Positions 10,043-18,812 of a stretch of DNA of 64,000 nt are shown here, in pieces; the first letter of the stretch is position 1, and the number at the start of each line of letters is the position of its first letter. The DNA is from Silvimonas terrae. Lineage in GTDB: Bacteria > Pseudomonadota > Gammaproteobacteria > Burkholderiales > Chitinibacteraceae. The notes beneath the pieces were generated by a model. That model made no database searches and had not been told where the DNA came from. It was given only the letters and a program-made list of their open reading frames with translations. The stretch spans positions 267,595 to 331,594 of the forward strand of contig NZ_JACHHN010000005.1 of the NCBI RefSeq assembly GCF_014202765.1, written 5' to 3'. The translations under genes were made by a program, and so were the position numbers.

Positions 10043-11041
10043 TTACCCATAAAAATGCACCCCCACATACACCGCAAACGCCAGGTACAACCCCCCCACC
10101 ATCACCAGCCGGCTACAGTCCACCTGTCCGCGGCGGAAGATGTTCCACAGAAAGACGATAGCCAACCCGGTGATCAGGCCGGAGACCAGCAACAGTGCAT
10201 CAAATAGCCAAGGGGTAAAGAAGATACCCAAAGCGCTGGGAATGGTGGCCTGGATCATCATGGCGCCAGAGATATTGGCCAGTGCCAGACGTTCCTTGCC
10301 CTGGCGGACCCAGATCAGCGTGTTCATGATTTCCGGTAGTTCGGTTGCGACCGGGCTGAGTAGCAGCGCGACGATGTGCGGGGCGATGCCGAAGGCGACG
10401 CCGATCGTTTCCAGCTGGGCGACAAAGGTGTGCGACGCCACGGCAATGACACCCAGCGCCAGCAGCGATTGCAGCGCGGCCCAACCCATGGTGGCGTTGT
10501 GTGGGCGAATCTTCAGGTCTTCCAGTTCTTCTTCTTCCGGGGCCGTGTCGGCGTTGGTGATTTCCCGCCACACATACAGGGCATACGCCGCCAGGAACAA
10601 CACGCCCAGCCAGGGCTTGATGGCAAACGCCACCAGACCCAATGCCACCTTGAAGACAAAAATGGACAGGAACGCCAACTGGTCGCCCGCCAGACGTTTG
10701 CTGTCAACCTGCACGGTACGGTCTGGCCGGCCCAGCCGGCGGCGATTGAGCCACAGCGCGCCGCCCACCACGGCATAGGCCACGGTCGCCAGTACCAGCG
10801 GGCCGCCCATGGCGGCACCCACGCCAATGTCGCGGGCTTTGTCGGTCTGGCCGAACACCACGGCGGTAAAGGTGACGGCGCTTTCGGGCAGGGCGGTGCC
10901 GAACGCGGCCAGCACGGTGCCGACGGCAGTGGCGCCCAGCTTCATGTGGCGACCGCACCATTCGATACCGTTCACGAAGAATTCACAGGCCAGGTAAATA
11001 GCCAGCGCAGAGGCAAAAAACAGGATGATGGTCAGGAGCAT
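10043..11041 (-). CDS. Sodium/calcium exchanger family cation transporter (YrbG-like), riboswitch-controlled
   Basis: This 332-residue inner-membrane protein has two inverted NCX halves. The first alpha repeat is GTVLAAFGTALPESAVTFTA near residue 40; the second is ALLLSPVATELPEIMNTLIW near residue 225. Both contain the P-E pair of the cation site. Ten hydrophobic segments surround an acidic cytoplasmic loop (TAPEEEELEDL). The ATG at 11041 gives a normal hydrophobic N-terminus; the frame upstream runs through the riboswitch leader and is not coding. The leader carries yybP-ykoY aptamer motifs, so the physiological ion is plausibly Mn2+ (export) rather than Ca2+. That is an inference from the riboswitch, not from the protein. 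Confidence 0.88.
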   Translation of the reverse strand: MLLTIILFFASALAIYLACEFFVNGIEWCGRHMKLGATAVGTVLAAFGTALPESAVTFTAVVFGQTDKARDIGVGAAMGGPLVLATVAYAVVGGALWLNRRRLGRPDRTVQVDSKRLAGDQLAFLSIFVFKVALGLVAFAIKPWLGVLFLAAYALYVWREITNADTAPEEEELEDLKIRPHNATMGWAALQSLLALGVIAVASHTFVAQLETIGVAFGIAPHIVALLLSPVATELPEIMNTLIWVRQGKERLALANISGAMMIQATIPSALGIFFTPWLFDALLLVSGLITGLAIVFLWNIFRRGQVDCSRLVMVGGLYLAFAVYVGVHFYG

Positions 11042-11092
11042 GAGAGCAACGCAGGCCGGGCAAGCAAGATAAACCAATGGCGCAACGATACG

Positions 11093-11251
11093 GCTTGCCC
11101 GGCGTGGCAAAGCGCATCGTGGCCAAAGGTCTCGCCGGGCAACCGGATGAAGGATCCGGTCACTAATCACGCCATGAAGCGGGGGCTTCAAGTTTGTTGA
11201 CGTGATCTCTTCTCTGGCAGGCCAGAGCCTGCAGGAAGATAGCTACTCCCC
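11093..11251 (-). promoter_or_regulatory. yybP-ykoY (Mn2+-sensing) riboswitch aptamer
   Basis: Read on the reverse strand, the leader contains the family hallmarks in order: GGGGAGTAGC (11242-11251), GTCAACA (11195-11201) and CGAGACCTTTGGCCACGA (about 11116-11133). The segment GCCGGGCAAGC (RNA sense, from 11093-11103) can pair with upstream TTGCCCGGC (11134-11142, 9 bp) or with downstream GCTTGCCCGGC (11055-11065, 11 bp). This gives two mutually exclusive hairpins just ahead of the exchanger ATG at 11041, the expected layout of an expression platform. The aptamer identity is from pattern recall, not from a covariance-model search. Confidence 0.8.
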
Positions 11252-11364
11252 AATGACAACGGAGCGGATTGTACATCGTTTGTCGTATCAGGCAAGCGTG
11301 TAAGCGACATCCAACCATTTTGCGATATATGCTACGCCAGCCCCGCAGCCCGCCAAGGACACCG

Positions 11365-12495
11365 ATGCACCGCCACCTGATTGCATTTGCTGATGCGCCT
11401 GAACCCGATCTGATCACCCCCGCACTGGATCAGCGTTTCAAGATTCGCAATGTCACCTTGCTGGCGGATGCCACGCATATCGAGCGCGCCAATTACATGG
11501 CCAGCGTGTGCCGGGAGGCCAATTTGCATACCTCGGTGATGCCGATCCCGCATGGCTGGCATCCGGAGCCGATTCGCGTGCGGCTCAAGGAAATCATTGC
11601 CGGCGGCGAGTTGCCATATGTGTTCAACCTGTCTGGCGCCAATCCCATTCACAGTGCGATTGCCCATGAAGTGGCGCTGGGGCATCAGGTGCCCGCGTTT
11701 GTGGTGAACCCGTCCAGCGACCAGATTCATTGGCTGGCGCACCCGCCGCATGACCTGCCCAGTGATGATGGCAATGTGGAAGACCGGCTGACGCTGGAAA
11801 GCTACTTTGCCGTGTACGGGATCGGGATTGTGTCCTGTAGCCGCCGGCTGCATCGGCCCAAGGCGCAGATGGATGCCGCGGCGGACGTGCTGGCGCATCT
11901 GTCGGTCGATCACCCGGAGCTCATCAACAAGCTCAACGGTGTGTGTTCACTACTGACCGCCGAGCACGAAACCCGCTTGCCCATTCCCAACGAGCCGGCG
12001 CTGATCTCGGCCCTGCGCGCCACCGGCTTGTGCCAGATTCTGCCGGATTTGCGGTTACGGCTGGATCAGTTTGATGCGCGTCAGTTTTTGGGGGGCGGCT
12101 GGTTTGAATGGTGGCTGCTGCGCCAGGTTGAAGTCCTGGCAGGGGAGTTGCCGATTCAGGATGCCGCCGCCAGCGTGCGGGTGCGTTTACCCAATGATGT
12201 CTCCAACGAGTTCGACGTCGTGATCCTGTGCAACAACCACTTGTATGTGATTGAAGCCAAAACCATCAACGCTGGCATGGCTGACAAGGGCGTTGGCCTG
12301 ACCACGCTGTTCAAGCTCGACAGTCTTTCAAGCCTGGGCGGCATGCGGGCGGAGGCCATGCTGGCCAGCCTGTCTTTGCCCACCCTGCGCGAGGCCAGCC
12401 GTGCGCAAGCCCAGGAAATTGCCATTGTGGCAGGGGACGAGTTGACTGCCGTGCAGGCGCGCTTGCGGGACTGGCTGGCGCAGACCGAATTCTGA
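11365..12495 (+). CDS. DUF1887 (VC1899/Card1-type) protein: CARF-like domain plus PD-(D/E)XK nuclease domain
   Basis: This 376-residue protein has an N-terminal Rossmann-like part of about 130 residues (VTLLADATHIERANYM, VFNLSGANPIHSAIA), resembling the CARF domain of the VC1899/Card1 family. After a linker, the C-terminal nuclease core has GGWFEWW with Glu248, NEFDVV with Asp284 and VIEAKT with Glu297 and Lys299, a complete PD-(D/E)XK set. Card1/Can2 are cyclic-oligoadenylate-activated nucleases of type III CRISPR systems, but many VC1899-like relatives are encoded away from CRISPR, and no array or Cas gene is seen here. The ATG at 11365 follows AAGGAC; an in-frame ATG at 11269 lacks such a site. 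It is divergent from the riboswitch-controlled exchanger. Confidence 0.82.
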   Translation: MHRHLIAFADAPEPDLITPALDQRFKIRNVTLLADATHIERANYMASVCREANLHTSVMPIPHGWHPEPIRVRLKEIIAGGELPYVFNLSGANPIHSAIAHEVALGHQVPAFVVNPSSDQIHWLAHPPHDLPSDDGNVEDRLTLESYFAVYGIGIVSCSRRLHRPKAQMDAAADVLAHLSVDHPELINKLNGVCSLLTAEHETRLPIPNEPALISALRATGLCQILPDLRLRLDQFDARQFLGGGWFEWWLLRQVEVLAGELPIQDAAASVRVRLPNDVSNEFDVVILCNNHLYVIEAKTINAGMADKGVGLTTLFKLDSLSSLGGMRAEAMLASLSLPTLREASRAQAQEIAIVAGDELTAVQARLRDWLAQTEF

Positions 12496-12500
12496 CCGCC

Positions 12501-12646
12501 GTAGCCCGGATGAAGCGCAGCGGGAATCCGGGGTGGCAACGTGGGCAAGAACGACGTGTGCCGATGGCCGTCATTTTTGAGATAGCAGGGCGTGCTCAGC
12601 AAGCCCTGTCAGCCCGGATTCCCGCCTCCGGCGCCATCCGGGCTAC
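12501..12646. repeat. Palindromic repeat, family A (GTAGCCCGGATG...CCGGGCTAC)
   Basis: The left arm GTAGCCCGGATGAAGCGCAG... at 12501-12533 is mirrored by ...CGCCATCCGGGCTAC ending at 12646, around an unrelated centre of about 78 bp. It fills the gap between two convergent genes (DUF1887 and ybcH-like) and could act as a bidirectional transcription terminator. Seven further copies or halves occur in the window. Confidence 0.85.
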
Positions 12647-12650
12647 GGGG

Positions 12651-13541
12651 TCAGTGCGGCAGGTTCACAAACGGCAGATAGCGTAAAGAGAAGAACACGC
12701 TGTCACCCTGGCATGGCGTGCGTTGCTGCAACAGCTTGCGCACTTCATCCGTAGAGCGCCGTTCGGCCTGAAAGGCGTCGTCCGCGCCCACCTGGCGGAA
12801 AATCTCGTAAATCACGCCTTGTGCGGCGGGTTTGCTGCAATCGGCCAGCGCATGCAGATACACGCCACGCTCGGCCGCGTTGAGCTTGCCCGTGCCGGCG
12901 CCATCCTGCACCCATAGTTTGACGTCACTTTGCTGCGCAGTTTGGCGCATCAGGTCGGCAAACTGATCCGGGGCCATATGCCCGGCAAAGAAACTGCTGG
13001 CGTAGACCGGTTTGTCGGCCGCGTGCCGGATCAGCCGGCTGGACTGACCCAGCCATTGACCCAGGCTGGTACGGGCTTCGGTATCGCGCCAGCGCACATC
13101 GTCAATTTCCAGCGGTACATACCAACCACTGATCGCTTCTGCGCCCAGCCGTTTCACCCAGTATTGCGCCAGTGTCGCATCGGCGTACGCGTGGCTGCGC
13201 AACCAGGTATCCAGAATCCGCGCCGGTTGTTGCTGGCGGATAAAAAAGTCCGGATCACCATTGAGCCCTACCACCAGTTTGAGCCCGGCGGCGCGGGCGT
13301 TCGCCATGCGGGCGGCCAGCCAGTCTTTTTCTTGTGGCGTACTAAAGGCGTCGCCGTTTTGTGTCCACTGCACCACCAGGGTGTCGATGCCTGCGTCGTG
13401 CACGCTTTTGAAAATGGCAGGCCAGTTGTCATCCGGCACGTCGTGATCGCGGGTTTGCGGCTGATAAAAGATGGCGGTCATGGCCTGGGCCACGGCGGGC
13501 AGGCTCAAGAAGGCCAGCAGGGCGAGTCGGGCGGCACGCAT
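12651..13541 (-). CDS. ybcH: YbcH-like DUF4434 periplasmic protein of the nfr operon
   Basis: This 296-residue protein starts with a signal peptide (MRAARLALLAFLSLPAVAQA) and continues as a TIM-barrel-like glycoside-hydrolase fold: FYQPQTRDH, DTLVVQWTQNGDAF, LVVGLNGDPDF, ISGWYVPLEIDD, VKLWVQDGAG. E. coli encodes a protein of the same size, YbcH, directly after nfrA. The start ATG overlaps the nfrA stop (TGATG) behind GGAGG, so it is translationally coupled. A role in trimming or handling the secreted polysaccharide is plausible but inferred; catalytic activity is not demonstrated for the family. Confidence 0.82.
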   Translation of the reverse strand: MRAARLALLAFLSLPAVAQAMTAIFYQPQTRDHDVPDDNWPAIFKSVHDAGIDTLVVQWTQNGDAFSTPQEKDWLAARMANARAAGLKLVVGLNGDPDFFIRQQQPARILDTWLRSHAYADATLAQYWVKRLGAEAISGWYVPLEIDDVRWRDTEARTSLGQWLGQSSRLIRHAADKPVYASSFFAGHMAPDQFADLMRQTAQQSDVKLWVQDGAGTGKLNAAERGVYLHALADCSKPAAQGVIYEIFRQVGADDAFQAERRSTDEVRKLLQQRTPCQGDSVFFSLRYLPFVNLPH

Positions 13542-16500
13542 CACCACAGTCCTCCAAAAGTCAGAAACACGGTGTTGTCTTCGTTCAGATAGGTGTTGAA
13601 CGCGTGCTGGAATTCCAGTCCCACGCTGATCTTGCTGGGGTAGGCGTCGTAGCGTTTTTCGCCATACCAGTAGTTCCAGCGGGCGCCCACGCCAGCCCGC
13701 ACATCCCGGCTGTAGGCGTGCTGGTCAATCAGGTTGTACTGCACATGGGTATATGGTTCGATGGTCTGGCCGCGTTCAATCTTCTGGTGATAGCTCACCC
13801 GGTAATCGGCGGTGGCGGCGGTGCGTTCTTGATGCAGGTAATACGCGGCGTCCAGATACAGGTTCTGTGCGACCCAGCCGGTGCCGGATTCATGCCAGTC
13901 GTCGCTGTATTTGCCGTCATTCAGGAGTGATGCGCTGGCGCGGAGCATGAAGTCAGACACGGTATCGCGGCTGCGATCCAGCGGGGTCTGGTATTCGGCG
14001 GCCAGAAAAAACGTCCAGTCGCGCAAGGGCTTCCAGCGCAGGCCGGTGCCCAGCATGGGTGAGTAGATGGGCAATGCCTGATAGCTGTCGTTGTCGTTGC
14101 CGCTGCCGGCAAATACGCGGGCGTAGGCTTCCAGCGTTTTGCCATCGCGGATTGCCGGGTCGCCCAGGCGGTAGTCGGCCTCGACTTGCGAATAACTGCG
14201 GTAGGCGTTGCCTGGTTCCGGTGCGTTGGCAATAGACCCCGCGTTGGTGCCGGCAAAGGCGCCGGCAGAGAAACTCCAGCGGCGGCCCAGGTCTTCATGC
14301 AGGCGCTTGAAGCCGAATTCTTCATCCAGCTCAGCGTCGCTGCGCTCCGGGTACGGGATGGTTTCATACCAATCGATCACGTCACGGGCATAGGCACGGG
14401 CGGCGGTGTTATCGACCATGCGCTGACTGCTGTAGACCAGTTGCTGGGTGATGGCGATGTCGTCCGGGTAAGACGCGCGGGCGTTTTCCAGTGCCACGCG
14501 GGAGCGCCGGGCGTCGCCGGCAAACCAGTAAGCGTAGCCCAGAGTGGCTTGCAGGTCCGTATCGTCCGGTGCCAGCACCTCGGCTTTTTTCAACGAGGCC
14601 ACGGCCTCGTGATATTGCTTGTCGCCGCTTTGCAGCACCGCGAGGCGCACGTAATACTTTGCGTCTTCGCGTTGGGCCAGGGCGCGTTCCAGCGCATCGC
14701 GTTCATCTTCCCGATTGGTCGCGTCCTGAGCGCGTAGCCACCAGTATTCGTCATCCCGGACCGCGCCGCGCTCCTCATAGGCATCCAGCCAGGCTTTGGC
14801 GGCAGGTTTGTCGCCGGCCGCCAGCGCGGTATTGGCCGCAGAGACCAGCTCTGCCGGCATCAGATCATCCACCTTGATGGCTTGCCAGGCGCTCAACGCG
14901 GCGGGGTAGTCCTGCGTGGCAAACGCGGCGTAGGCCAGTGAGCGTTGGCTGTAGGCATCGTTTTCCCGCTGCAGGGCTTGCTGGTAACTGTATTGGGCCA
15001 GGCCGGGTTGATCCGGCATATAACAGTTACCCAGGCGCATCCAGTCGTCGTGGTTGTAGCCGGTAGAGAGGTCACCCAACAGCGTGTGGACCTTGTTGCA
15101 ATCTTGCAGGCCGGCAAACAGTGCCGCCTGGTGGCCGCGCTGGCCCGGCGTGGAGAGCGGGTTGGCCAGCATGGCCTTGTCGTCGGCATTGAGCAGTGCC
15201 GGGTCATCGTTGACGAGACCAGACAGACGCTGCAGCAAGATACTGCGACGGGCAGGCTGGGCGTTGTCGAACGGATAGGCACTGAGCAATAAACGGGCTG
15301 CCTGTTGCTGGCCGCCAGCGGCAATCAACTGGTAGCTCAGCGTATCGAGCAATACCGGATCATCGCCGGCGCGGTCCAGCATGGTCAGCGCCTGGTTGCC
15401 GGCGGTATCCAGCTGGTTGGCTTTCAGGCTCAGCGTGAAGCGTTCTGGCAGCATGTCGCCGGCGGGTAGTTGCTCCAGCAAGCGTTGGGCCCCATTGTCA
15501 TCGCCCTGGCCCAGCAAGAGCGGCACCATGATGCGTGCTTGTTCTTGTTTGTTGATGGCAAATACCGGCACGTAGCTGGCAAAAAGCGTGCTGTTCTCGA
15601 CAGATGCCTGTTGCAGCAGATTCATCCATTGCCGTTCGTTATCCGGGCTTTGAAAACGGGGCTTCTTGCCGCCCAGAAACCGGGCCAGGCTGGCGACATT
15701 GCCGCGTTGGGCCAGCGCCTGCGCGTAGGCCAGTTGATCGCGCGGGCGGGTGGTGCCGGCCTGGCTCAGCAGTTTTTCGGCATCGCTGAAGCGCCCCTGG
15801 GCCAGCAACAGATTGATCCACTGGCTGCGTTCGTTCACCGTCAACTGGCCGCTGGTATCCAGAATCGCCAGTTGATTGAGTGCGCGCTCGGTATCGCGCA
15901 GATAAATGGCGCGTTGAACCAGCGCATGGCGCAGGGCAATGCCTTCTGGCGCGGCGGCAAAGTCTGCGTTATCCAGCTCTTTTTGTGCGTCAGCCAGCTT
16001 GCCCAGCCGCAACGCCGCGTTACCGGCAATGGCCTTGCACACCGGGGTGGCGTCATTCTGGCAATCGCCACCGGCTGGCGCGGGCACCATATTGGGCGTG
16101 GTGGCTTCTGCCGTGGTCACGGCCGCTGGCGGGGTTTCTGCTTGCGGCACGGCAGGTGTGGCAGTTTCGGGCGGGGTTGCGGCGGCGGTTTGCTCGCCTT
16201 GCAATACGGCCAGTGCAGTGACAATGCGCGCATCACGCGGGGATACTTTCTGTGCGCGCGTCAGCACCGTCATGGCTTGATCGGGTTGGCCATTGCGCTG
16301 GTAGGCTTCGGCCAGATAAAGCGCCAGGGTGGCGTTATCCGGGGCCAGTTTCAGCGCAGCATCAAATTCGGTGATCGCGCCGTTAAAATCGCCGCGTTGC
16401 TGCAAACTGAATGCTTTTTGCAAGTGCGGGTAAATGATGAAACGACGGTAACCGCTCACCTCACTGCCCAGATCAATATGCTGGGCAGCTTCTGGCGCGG

Positions 16501-16564
16501 CCAGTGTCGGGCCGGCCAGGGCCAGGGCAAGCAGTGCGGGCAGGAGTCTGAGTCTGGTTTTCAT
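13541..16564 (-). CDS. nfrA: NfrA, outer-membrane TPR protein (phage N4 receptor type; exopolysaccharide export)
   Basis: This 1007-residue protein starts with a signal peptide (MKTRLRLLPALLALALAGPTLA). TPR repeats follow (for example GAITEFDAALKLAPDNATLALYLAEAYQRNGQ near residue 60) and a Pro/Ala/Thr-rich linker at about residues 120-160. A long alpha-solenoid extends to about residue 720 and the C-terminal ~280 residues form an aromatic-rich beta-barrel region ending ...NTVFLTFGGLW. The final aromatic residue is typical of outer-membrane proteins. Length and architecture match E. coli NfrA (about 990 residues), which exports a ManNAc-containing glycan and serves as the phage N4 receptor. 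It overlaps nfrB by 4 nt (ATGA). Confidence 0.9.
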   Translation of the reverse strand: MKTRLRLLPALLALALAGPTLAAPEAAQHIDLGSEVSGYRRFIIYPHLQKAFSLQQRGDFNGAITEFDAALKLAPDNATLALYLAEAYQRNGQPDQAMTVLTRAQKVSPRDARIVTALAVLQGEQTAAATPPETATPAVPQAETPPAAVTTAEATTPNMVPAPAGGDCQNDATPVCKAIAGNAALRLGKLADAQKELDNADFAAAPEGIALRHALVQRAIYLRDTERALNQLAILDTSGQLTVNERSQWINLLLAQGRFSDAEKLLSQAGTTRPRDQLAYAQALAQRGNVASLARFLGGKKPRFQSPDNERQWMNLLQQASVENSTLFASYVPVFAINKQEQARIMVPLLLGQGDDNGAQRLLEQLPAGDMLPERFTLSLKANQLDTAGNQALTMLDRAGDDPVLLDTLSYQLIAAGGQQQAARLLLSAYPFDNAQPARRSILLQRLSGLVNDDPALLNADDKAMLANPLSTPGQRGHQAALFAGLQDCNKVHTLLGDLSTGYNHDDWMRLGNCYMPDQPGLAQYSYQQALQRENDAYSQRSLAYAAFATQDYPAALSAWQAIKVDDLMPAELVSAANTALAAGDKPAAKAWLDAYEERGAVRDDEYWWLRAQDATNREDERDALERALAQREDAKYYVRLAVLQSGDKQYHEAVASLKKAEVLAPDDTDLQATLGYAYWFAGDARRSRVALENARASYPDDIAITQQLVYSSQRMVDNTAARAYARDVIDWYETIPYPERSDAELDEEFGFKRLHEDLGRRWSFSAGAFAGTNAGSIANAPEPGNAYRSYSQVEADYRLGDPAIRDGKTLEAYARVFAGSGNDNDSYQALPIYSPMLGTGLRWKPLRDWTFFLAAEYQTPLDRSRDTVSDFMLRASASLLNDGKYSDDWHESGTGWVAQNLYLDAAYYLHQERTAATADYRVSYHQKIERGQTIEPYTHVQYNLIDQHAYSRDVRAGVGARWNYWYGEKRYDAYPSKISVGLEFQHAFNTYLNEDNTVFLTFGGLW

Positions 16565-18798
16565 GCGGCGGTAGAGCGTAGCTGTTCAAGACTGGAAGCA
16601 TTGATGCCGGCTTCAATCAACAAGGCGGGCATGGTGGATTGCAATTCATGTTGCAGATGCAGCGCCTGTTGCAGCACTTCGGCCCGGATCACCCCCTGGC
16701 CGACGAGGAACTCGCCCAGGCTCTCCGTTGTGCGCTCATGCCGCAGCAGCAGCGCCTTGAGCGCGGCAGCATCAATATGGCCCAGCGACATCAGAATTTC
16801 GGCAAACAGCACTTGCTGGTGGACATAGCGTTGCCACAACCGGCTGGCGGGCTCGGCGGTGATCAGCCCGGCGCGCAGGGCGGCATCCAGCAAACCGCGC
16901 GGGTCTTCCTGGTGGTAGGGCACGTACCAGTGGCGCAGGCCCACGGTGACTTCGCCGCGCAGGGCAATGACGTAGCGCACCGGGCGCGCCAACTTGCGAG
17001 AGAGTGCGGCCAGCGATACCGGGTCGATGTCTGATTCACTGGCAACCACCAGCGTCTTGCCTTCTTCACGCAGCGGCAAAATGGCGTAATGCAGCGCCAC
17101 GCTGGCGGGAATGGTCTTGATCAAGGCGGGTTTGAGTTGCCAGGCGTCGACCGCTTCTACGGTGACATGACTTTGCATCGCCACAGCCTGGGCCAGTTGT
17201 TCGGCACTGATCAAGCCCTTGTGGACCAGCCAGCTTCCCAGCTTGAGGCCGTCGGCCCGGTGACGCGGCAGGGCGTCCGCCAGTTGCGCCTCGGTGATGG
17301 CCTGCTGTTCGATCAGGATGCTGCCTAGCGGACGGCGAGCCCGGTTCTCTCCGCCGACGCTGGGGAAATCATGCGTGGTTTTGTCCCATGCCACCCGGCG
17401 CGGATCGCCCTGCGCAATGATCTGGGACAGCGCCCGCCAGTTGGCCAGGAAGTTGATGATGTTGCCCCAGAACAGGCGCGGAATCGCCATCAAGCCCTGG
17501 CCGATGCCGTAATAGGCGCTGACAAAGATGATCCGCTGCAACATGCGGTTGGCCATCAGAAAGAAGTTGATCCACAGCAGCAAGACCAGCCAGCGATCAC
17601 CCTCAAAGATGGACAAAAAGCGGTAGGCATCCGGCCAGTAATGCTGGTACAGCCACAGCGCGGAGAGCTGGATCAGGATCAGCGACGCAATAAAGCTCAC
17701 AAAGTTACTGATGGCGCCTTTACGGTCACGCCACAGAAAGTAGTTGAGCGTCATATTGCGGGTCCAGCCATGGGTCTTGAACCCCTGGTAGACAATGCCG
17801 ATGATCCAGCGCGACTTTTGCCGTACGGCTGTGTGCAGCGTGTCCGGAAAATACTCGCGTACACAGATCACGCTGGAATCCCGCGCGGTCTGCCCCAGTA
17901 AACGGCGGGCCAGCCCAGGCTGTTTGTCGTCCCGCAAGACCGGGAAGCGCACAAACACTTCTTCCATGCCCTTGGCTTTGAGCCTGAAGCCAATGTCATA
18001 GTCTTCGGTCAGGCTTTGCACATCAAAAGCAATGCCATCGCCTTCTGCCAACAGGGCAATCACGGCGCGGCGGCTGAAACACGTGCCGACACCGGCGCTG
18101 GGGACTTGCCCGGCCACGGCTTCGCGCACCGGAACATCTTTGCCGTGCAGTTCGGCAAACTCGTCCAGATAAGACAGGCTGGTAAAGTTGGTCCAGTGCC
18201 GCTCAAACGGATAAACCGGAATCTGGATCAGGTCTTTGCGGCCGACCAGGTAGTTGAAGAGCCGCAATTCCATATCTGAAATCACGTCTTCAGCATCGTG
18301 CAGAATAAACCCGGCAAATTCAAAACTGGCGCGGCGTTCAAACTGCAAGATGGCGTCCAGCACATTGTTCAGGCAATCGGCCTTGCTGGTCGGGCCGGGC
18401 CGGGCGCATACCACTTTGTGGACATTGGGAAAGCGCGCGCAGACCTCATCTACATCCCGCTGGGTATCCGGGTCGTTGGGGTAGGTGCCGACAAAGATGT
18501 GGTAGTTCTCGTAATCCAGCGTGGTGGCCGCCAGCTCCGCCATCTTGCCGATCACGCCCGTCTCTTGCCAGGCCGGCACCATGATGGCCAGCGGTTTTTC
18601 GTCCGGCTCATACAACGCCAGATAATCCAGCCGCTGGTGCTCGCGGTAGATCGTTACCCAGCGCCAGAAGCGGCGACACCAGTACACGACGTCAATAAAC
18701 AGATCATCGACGCCGCTGACCAGCATCATGACCGCCACCGTAATGGCGATCAGCTTGAGCCCGTACAGATAGGTGGAAAAGAGATCCAGCAGTGACAT
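16561..18798 (-). CDS. nfrB: NfrB, inner-membrane family 2 glycosyltransferase with C-terminal MshEN c-di-GMP-binding domains
   Basis: At 745 residues it is exactly the length of E. coli NfrB. N-terminal membrane segments precede a processive GT2 domain with FILHDAEDVIS near residue 165, SLTEDYDIGF near residue 265 and the product-binding RQKSRWIIGI near residue 330. More membrane segments follow at about residues 365-450. The C-terminal part carries two MshEN-like repeats (PLGSILIEQQAITEAQL near residue 487, SLGEFLVGQGVIRAEVL near residue 705), the domain that binds c-di-GMP in NfrB and MshE. It likely polymerises the Nfr exopolysaccharide under local c-di-GMP control. It begins 14 bp after wecB. 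Confidence 0.92.
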   Translation of the reverse strand: MSLLDLFSTYLYGLKLIAITVAVMMLVSGVDDLFIDVVYWCRRFWRWVTIYREHQRLDYLALYEPDEKPLAIMVPAWQETGVIGKMAELAATTLDYENYHIFVGTYPNDPDTQRDVDEVCARFPNVHKVVCARPGPTSKADCLNNVLDAILQFERRASFEFAGFILHDAEDVISDMELRLFNYLVGRKDLIQIPVYPFERHWTNFTSLSYLDEFAELHGKDVPVREAVAGQVPSAGVGTCFSRRAVIALLAEGDGIAFDVQSLTEDYDIGFRLKAKGMEEVFVRFPVLRDDKQPGLARRLLGQTARDSSVICVREYFPDTLHTAVRQKSRWIIGIVYQGFKTHGWTRNMTLNYFLWRDRKGAISNFVSFIASLILIQLSALWLYQHYWPDAYRFLSIFEGDRWLVLLLWINFFLMANRMLQRIIFVSAYYGIGQGLMAIPRLFWGNIINFLANWRALSQIIAQGDPRRVAWDKTTHDFPSVGGENRARRPLGSILIEQQAITEAQLADALPRHRADGLKLGSWLVHKGLISAEQLAQAVAMQSHVTVEAVDAWQLKPALIKTIPASVALHYAILPLREEGKTLVVASESDIDPVSLAALSRKLARPVRYVIALRGEVTVGLRHWYVPYHQEDPRGLLDAALRAGLITAEPASRLWQRYVHQQVLFAEILMSLGHIDAAALKALLLRHERTTESLGEFLVGQGVIRAEVLQQALHLQHELQSTMPALLIEAGINASSLEQLRSTAA

Positions 18799-18812
18799 GG
18801 TTTACCCCGTGC

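Noticed and set aside
15470..16828. 452-codon frame antisense to nfrA
   Set aside because: Mirror frame of a GC-rich gene; composition is typical of antisense shadow and nfrA is well supported.
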